Below are positions 15,146-16,668 of a stretch of DNA of 16,668 nucleotides, piece by piece (positions within the stretch are counted from its first letter, which is position 1; each line of letters begins with the position of its first letter). Source of the stretch: Streptococcus parasanguinis (GTDB lineage Bacteria; Bacillota; Bacilli; Lactobacillales; Streptococcaceae); the NCBI GenBank assembly GCA_018365265.1, contig JAGZKI010000054.1, positions 1 through 16,668 on the forward strand, read 5' to 3'. Below the pieces are notes generated by a model. The model saw nothing but the letters and a program-made list of their open reading frames with translations. It was not told the origin of the DNA and searched no databases. Made by a program: the position numbers and the translations under genes.

Positions 15146-15988
15146 ATGAATACTGTAAATGAACTAAAAAAAGTATTGGATTCGAAGCGTCCGCTTGACC
15201 CGGTTACGACAAAATCTTTACAAGATGATTTTATGTTGCGTTATAACCAAGCGTCTAATGCGATTGAAGGCAACCAGCTCACTTTAATTGAAACCCGGGT
15301 ATTACTGGAAAATGGGATTACGGCCAAGGGGAAACCGTTTAAAGATCACCTGGATGTAATCAACCACAGGGAAGCCATTAATTACCTATTGGATATAGTG
15401 AAAGCGAAAGAATCACTATCCGAACGCCATATTAAAGAATTTAATGCGTTGTTACTGAAAGGCACAGAGAAAGAAATTTATGCCGGCAAATACCGCAGTG
15501 TACCGGTAATGATTCAAGGTGCGGAGCATATTCCCCCACAGCCTTATTTGTTACAAAACGCCATGGAACGATTGATTGAACAAAATCGCCTGGATAAAGA
15601 AAACCAAACGCCGGCACTTGAACGAATTGCGAAACTCCATGCGGATTTTGTTGGGATTCATCCTTTCGTTGATGGCAACGGGCGCACCGGGCGTTTAATT
15701 ATGAATCTTGAACTGATGAATGCCGGTTACAGTATCGCCATTATTGAGCCGACGGATAGGGAAAACTATTACAACGCGCTAGCAAAGGCAGATAAGGGCG
15801 ATTATCAAGCCATTACCCGGTTACTCAAAGATTCCGTACAACGTTCGATAGAACGTGAATTACAGGTAATCTATCCGCAGTGGCAAAAGGATTATCCTAA
15901 ACTTGCCTATGAAGTTGCGAAAAAAAAGGAAATAGCCGAAAAAAAGCCTGAAATTTCCTTAAATAAGGAACAGGAGAGGACACTATGA
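15146..15988 (+). CDS. fic: Class II Fic-domain protein, predicted AMP-transferase
   Basis: The product has 280 residues from the ATG at 15146, placed behind GGAAAGG at 15134-15140. GTG at 15140 falls inside that site and is less likely. The Fic core motif is complete: HPFVDGNGRTGR at residues 172-183, with catalytic His172, phosphate-binding Asn178/Gly179 and Arg183. The substrate-clamping flap is seen in YAGKYRSVPVMIQG. An N-terminal inhibitory helix has the (S/T)xxxE(G/N) motif as SNAIEG at residues 37-42, with Glu41 as the residue that blocks ATP in the resting state, so this is class II and needs no separate antitoxin. The expected reaction is transfer of AMP to a hydroxyl of a target protein. 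The C-terminal 45 residues are Lys/Glu-rich. Linked to VirB/VirD4 and partition genes, it may act as a maintenance or host-modifying factor, but the target is unknown. Confidence 0.93.
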   Translation: MNTVNELKKVLDSKRPLDPVTTKSLQDDFMLRYNQASNAIEGNQLTLIETRVLLENGITAKGKPFKDHLDVINHREAINYLLDIVKAKESLSERHIKEFNALLLKGTEKEIYAGKYRSVPVMIQGAEHIPPQPYLLQNAMERLIEQNRLDKENQTPALERIAKLHADFVGIHPFVDGNGRTGRLIMNLELMNAGYSIAIIEPTDRENYYNALAKADKGDYQAITRLLKDSVQRSIERELQVIYPQWQKDYPKLAYEVAKKKEIAEKKPEISLNKEQERTL

Positions 15989-16023
15989 GTTATTATCTTT
16001 GCAATTATGGGATGATTTTTTAA
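15985..16023 (+). CDS. 12-residue ORF overlapping the end of fic
   Basis: ATG at 15985 overlaps the fic stop (ATGA) and is preceded by an excellent CAGGAGAGGA site at 15971-15980. The frame codes only for MSYYLCNYGMIF before TAA at 16021. The strong start and coupling make it likely that ribosomes begin here. The shortness suggests either the remnant of a former fic partner gene or a leader for the following gene. Confidence 0.35.
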   Translation: MSYYLCNYGMIF

Positions 16024-16048
16024 GTTTTGCATACATAGGAGAAGATTT

Positions 16049-16507
16049 ATGGATCAAGAAGAAGCTATCACAGGCATTAGAAAAATCAATATAAGTTTAG
16101 CTGAAAGAGAGTTTAAAGCTAAACCTATCTATGCTTATGATGTTTTTATAAGCGAAAAAGAATATGCGGAAATGTTGGCAAATGAGAAGAAAAGTTTGCG
16201 TAATTGGGCTTTCCAAATTTGGCACTATATTTTGTATTTTACAAGACTAGCCTATAAATCAGTTAGTATTGCATTAAGCATTATTTTTGTAATGTTGTTT
16301 TTTTCATTTATAACAAATGACCCTATAAAGGCAATAGATGTAGATGAGCTAATTCTTCTAATCAGAAACCTTACCCCTTTAATGTCTATTTTTGCTTGCG
16401 TTATCTTGTTGTTATCCAATCCTAGCTTAAGATACCCTAAAAATATATTTATGATTGAGGTATTGAAGAAACTCTATGGAAAGGCTCAAGAAAACAATAA
16501 TTGTTAA
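16049..16507 (+). CDS. Two-helix membrane protein of unknown function
   Basis: I do not recognise this 152-residue protein. The first 50 residues are charged and probably cytoplasmic. An aromatic, interface-like stretch (WAFQIWHYILYF, 53-64) precedes a first membrane helix (about 71-88). A second helix spans about 108-123, followed by a short basic tail. The loop between the helices is short and acidic. CATAGGAGAAG lies before the ATG. The gene is more AT-rich than the transfer genes and uses many ATA and TTA codons, which suggests separate acquisition. It could be an exclusion, immunity or stress-response membrane protein, but nothing in the sequence decides this. Confidence 0.75.
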   Translation: MDQEEAITGIRKINISLAEREFKAKPIYAYDVFISEKEYAEMLANEKKSLRNWAFQIWHYILYFTRLAYKSVSIALSIIFVMLFFSFITNDPIKAIDVDELILLIRNLTPLMSIFACVILLLSNPSLRYPKNIFMIEVLKKLYGKAQENNNC

Positions 16508-16528
16508 GTTTTGAAAAAAGGAGTATTT

Positions 16529-16609
16529 ATGAAAGGCTATGGATATATTGTAGAAAAACGATATTCATCTAAATTCTTAGGCAACGCGAAAGAGATAAAG
16601 TATAACTAA
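16529..16609 (+). CDS. 26-residue ORF of unknown function
   Basis: ATG at 16529 follows AAAGGAGT at 16517-16524 with good spacing, 21 bases after the membrane-protein gene. The product, which begins MKGYGYIVEKRYSS, is polar and basic. Because the start signal is strong and the frame so short, it may be the broken 5' end of a longer gene or a true small protein. Confidence 0.4.
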   Translation: MKGYGYIVEKRYSSKFLGNAKEIKYN

Positions 16610-16654
16610 GAGGATGTAACAACTAAACTCCTATCTAAATTTAATATCTAAAAT

Positions 16655-16668
16655 TCCAAAAACGGATC
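16655..16668. repeat. Right copy of 14-bp terminal inverted repeat
   Basis: TCCAAAAACGGATC closes the window and is the exact reverse complement of positions 1-14. On the + strand the sequence before it is AT-rich and without a gene from 16610 onward. Joined to position 1 it would complete a terminator-like palindrome after the small genes at 16049-16609. Confidence 0.75.

Noticed and set aside
1..16668. Insertion sequence or transposon bounded by the terminal repeats
   Set aside because: No transposase or integrase gene was found, and no target-site duplication can be seen because the repeats are at the window edges.
1..16668. CRISPR array, tRNA or rRNA genes
   Set aside because: No regularly spaced repeat-spacer pattern, no tRNA cloverleaf with a CCA-type end and no rRNA-like stretch was noticed on reading both strands.

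Overview
The window is a compact, AT-rich (about 40% GC by eye) stretch of a conjugative plasmid or integrative conjugative element. Base composition, codon use and gene content fit a gamma-proteobacterium of the Pasteurellaceae (Haemophilus, Aggregatibacter or Actinobacillus type). The organism call is inference, since no rRNA or housekeeping gene is present. All convincing genes are on the + strand. Positions 1-14 and 16655-16668 are exact reverse complements, so the window ends in a 14-bp inverted repeat.

Positions 36-13663 look like one long transfer operon. An unrecognised helical repeat protein and a single-stranded DNA-binding protein come first. A nearly complete P-type (VirB/VirD4) type IV secretion system follows in the usual order: VirB1 transglycosylase, VirB2 pilin, a fused VirB3-VirB4, VirB5, an EexN-like entry-exclusion lipoprotein, VirB6, a 47-residue VirB7 lipoprotein, VirB8, VirB9, VirB10, VirB11 and the VirD4 coupling protein. 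A Cag12-like lipoprotein and a TrbM/KikA-like periplasmic protein close the operon. VirB7-VirB10 build the envelope core, VirB3/4/6/8/11 the inner-membrane machine, VirB2/5 the pilus, and VirD4 brings the substrate. No relaxase and no replication initiator is recognisable, so other parts of the element probably lie outside the window, or these functions are unusual.

Positions 13664-14065 hold no convincing gene but much structure: an AT-rich hairpin, direct repeats, a GC-richer island with its own stem-loop, a second long inverted repeat, a good sigma70-type promoter and a hairpin that would terminate minus-strand transcription. A 12-base motif (AAAAGCATAAAT) occurs four times exactly, on both sides of the following operon and inside its promoter.

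Positions 14066-15093 carry a 43-codon ORF of unknown function, a small ParA ATPase and a 79-residue ribbon-helix-helix protein. This is a type Ib (ParF/ParG-like) partition cassette. Directly after another cluster of the repeat motif comes a class II Fic protein (predicted AMP-transferase with a built-in inhibitory helix). The last part (15985-16668) holds a 12-codon ORF overlapping fic, an AT-rich two-helix membrane protein of unknown function and a 26-codon ORF.

The most interesting parts are the structured, repeat-rich control region that ties the partition genes to fic, the repeat protein at the head of the transfer operon, and the sharp composition break within virB6.
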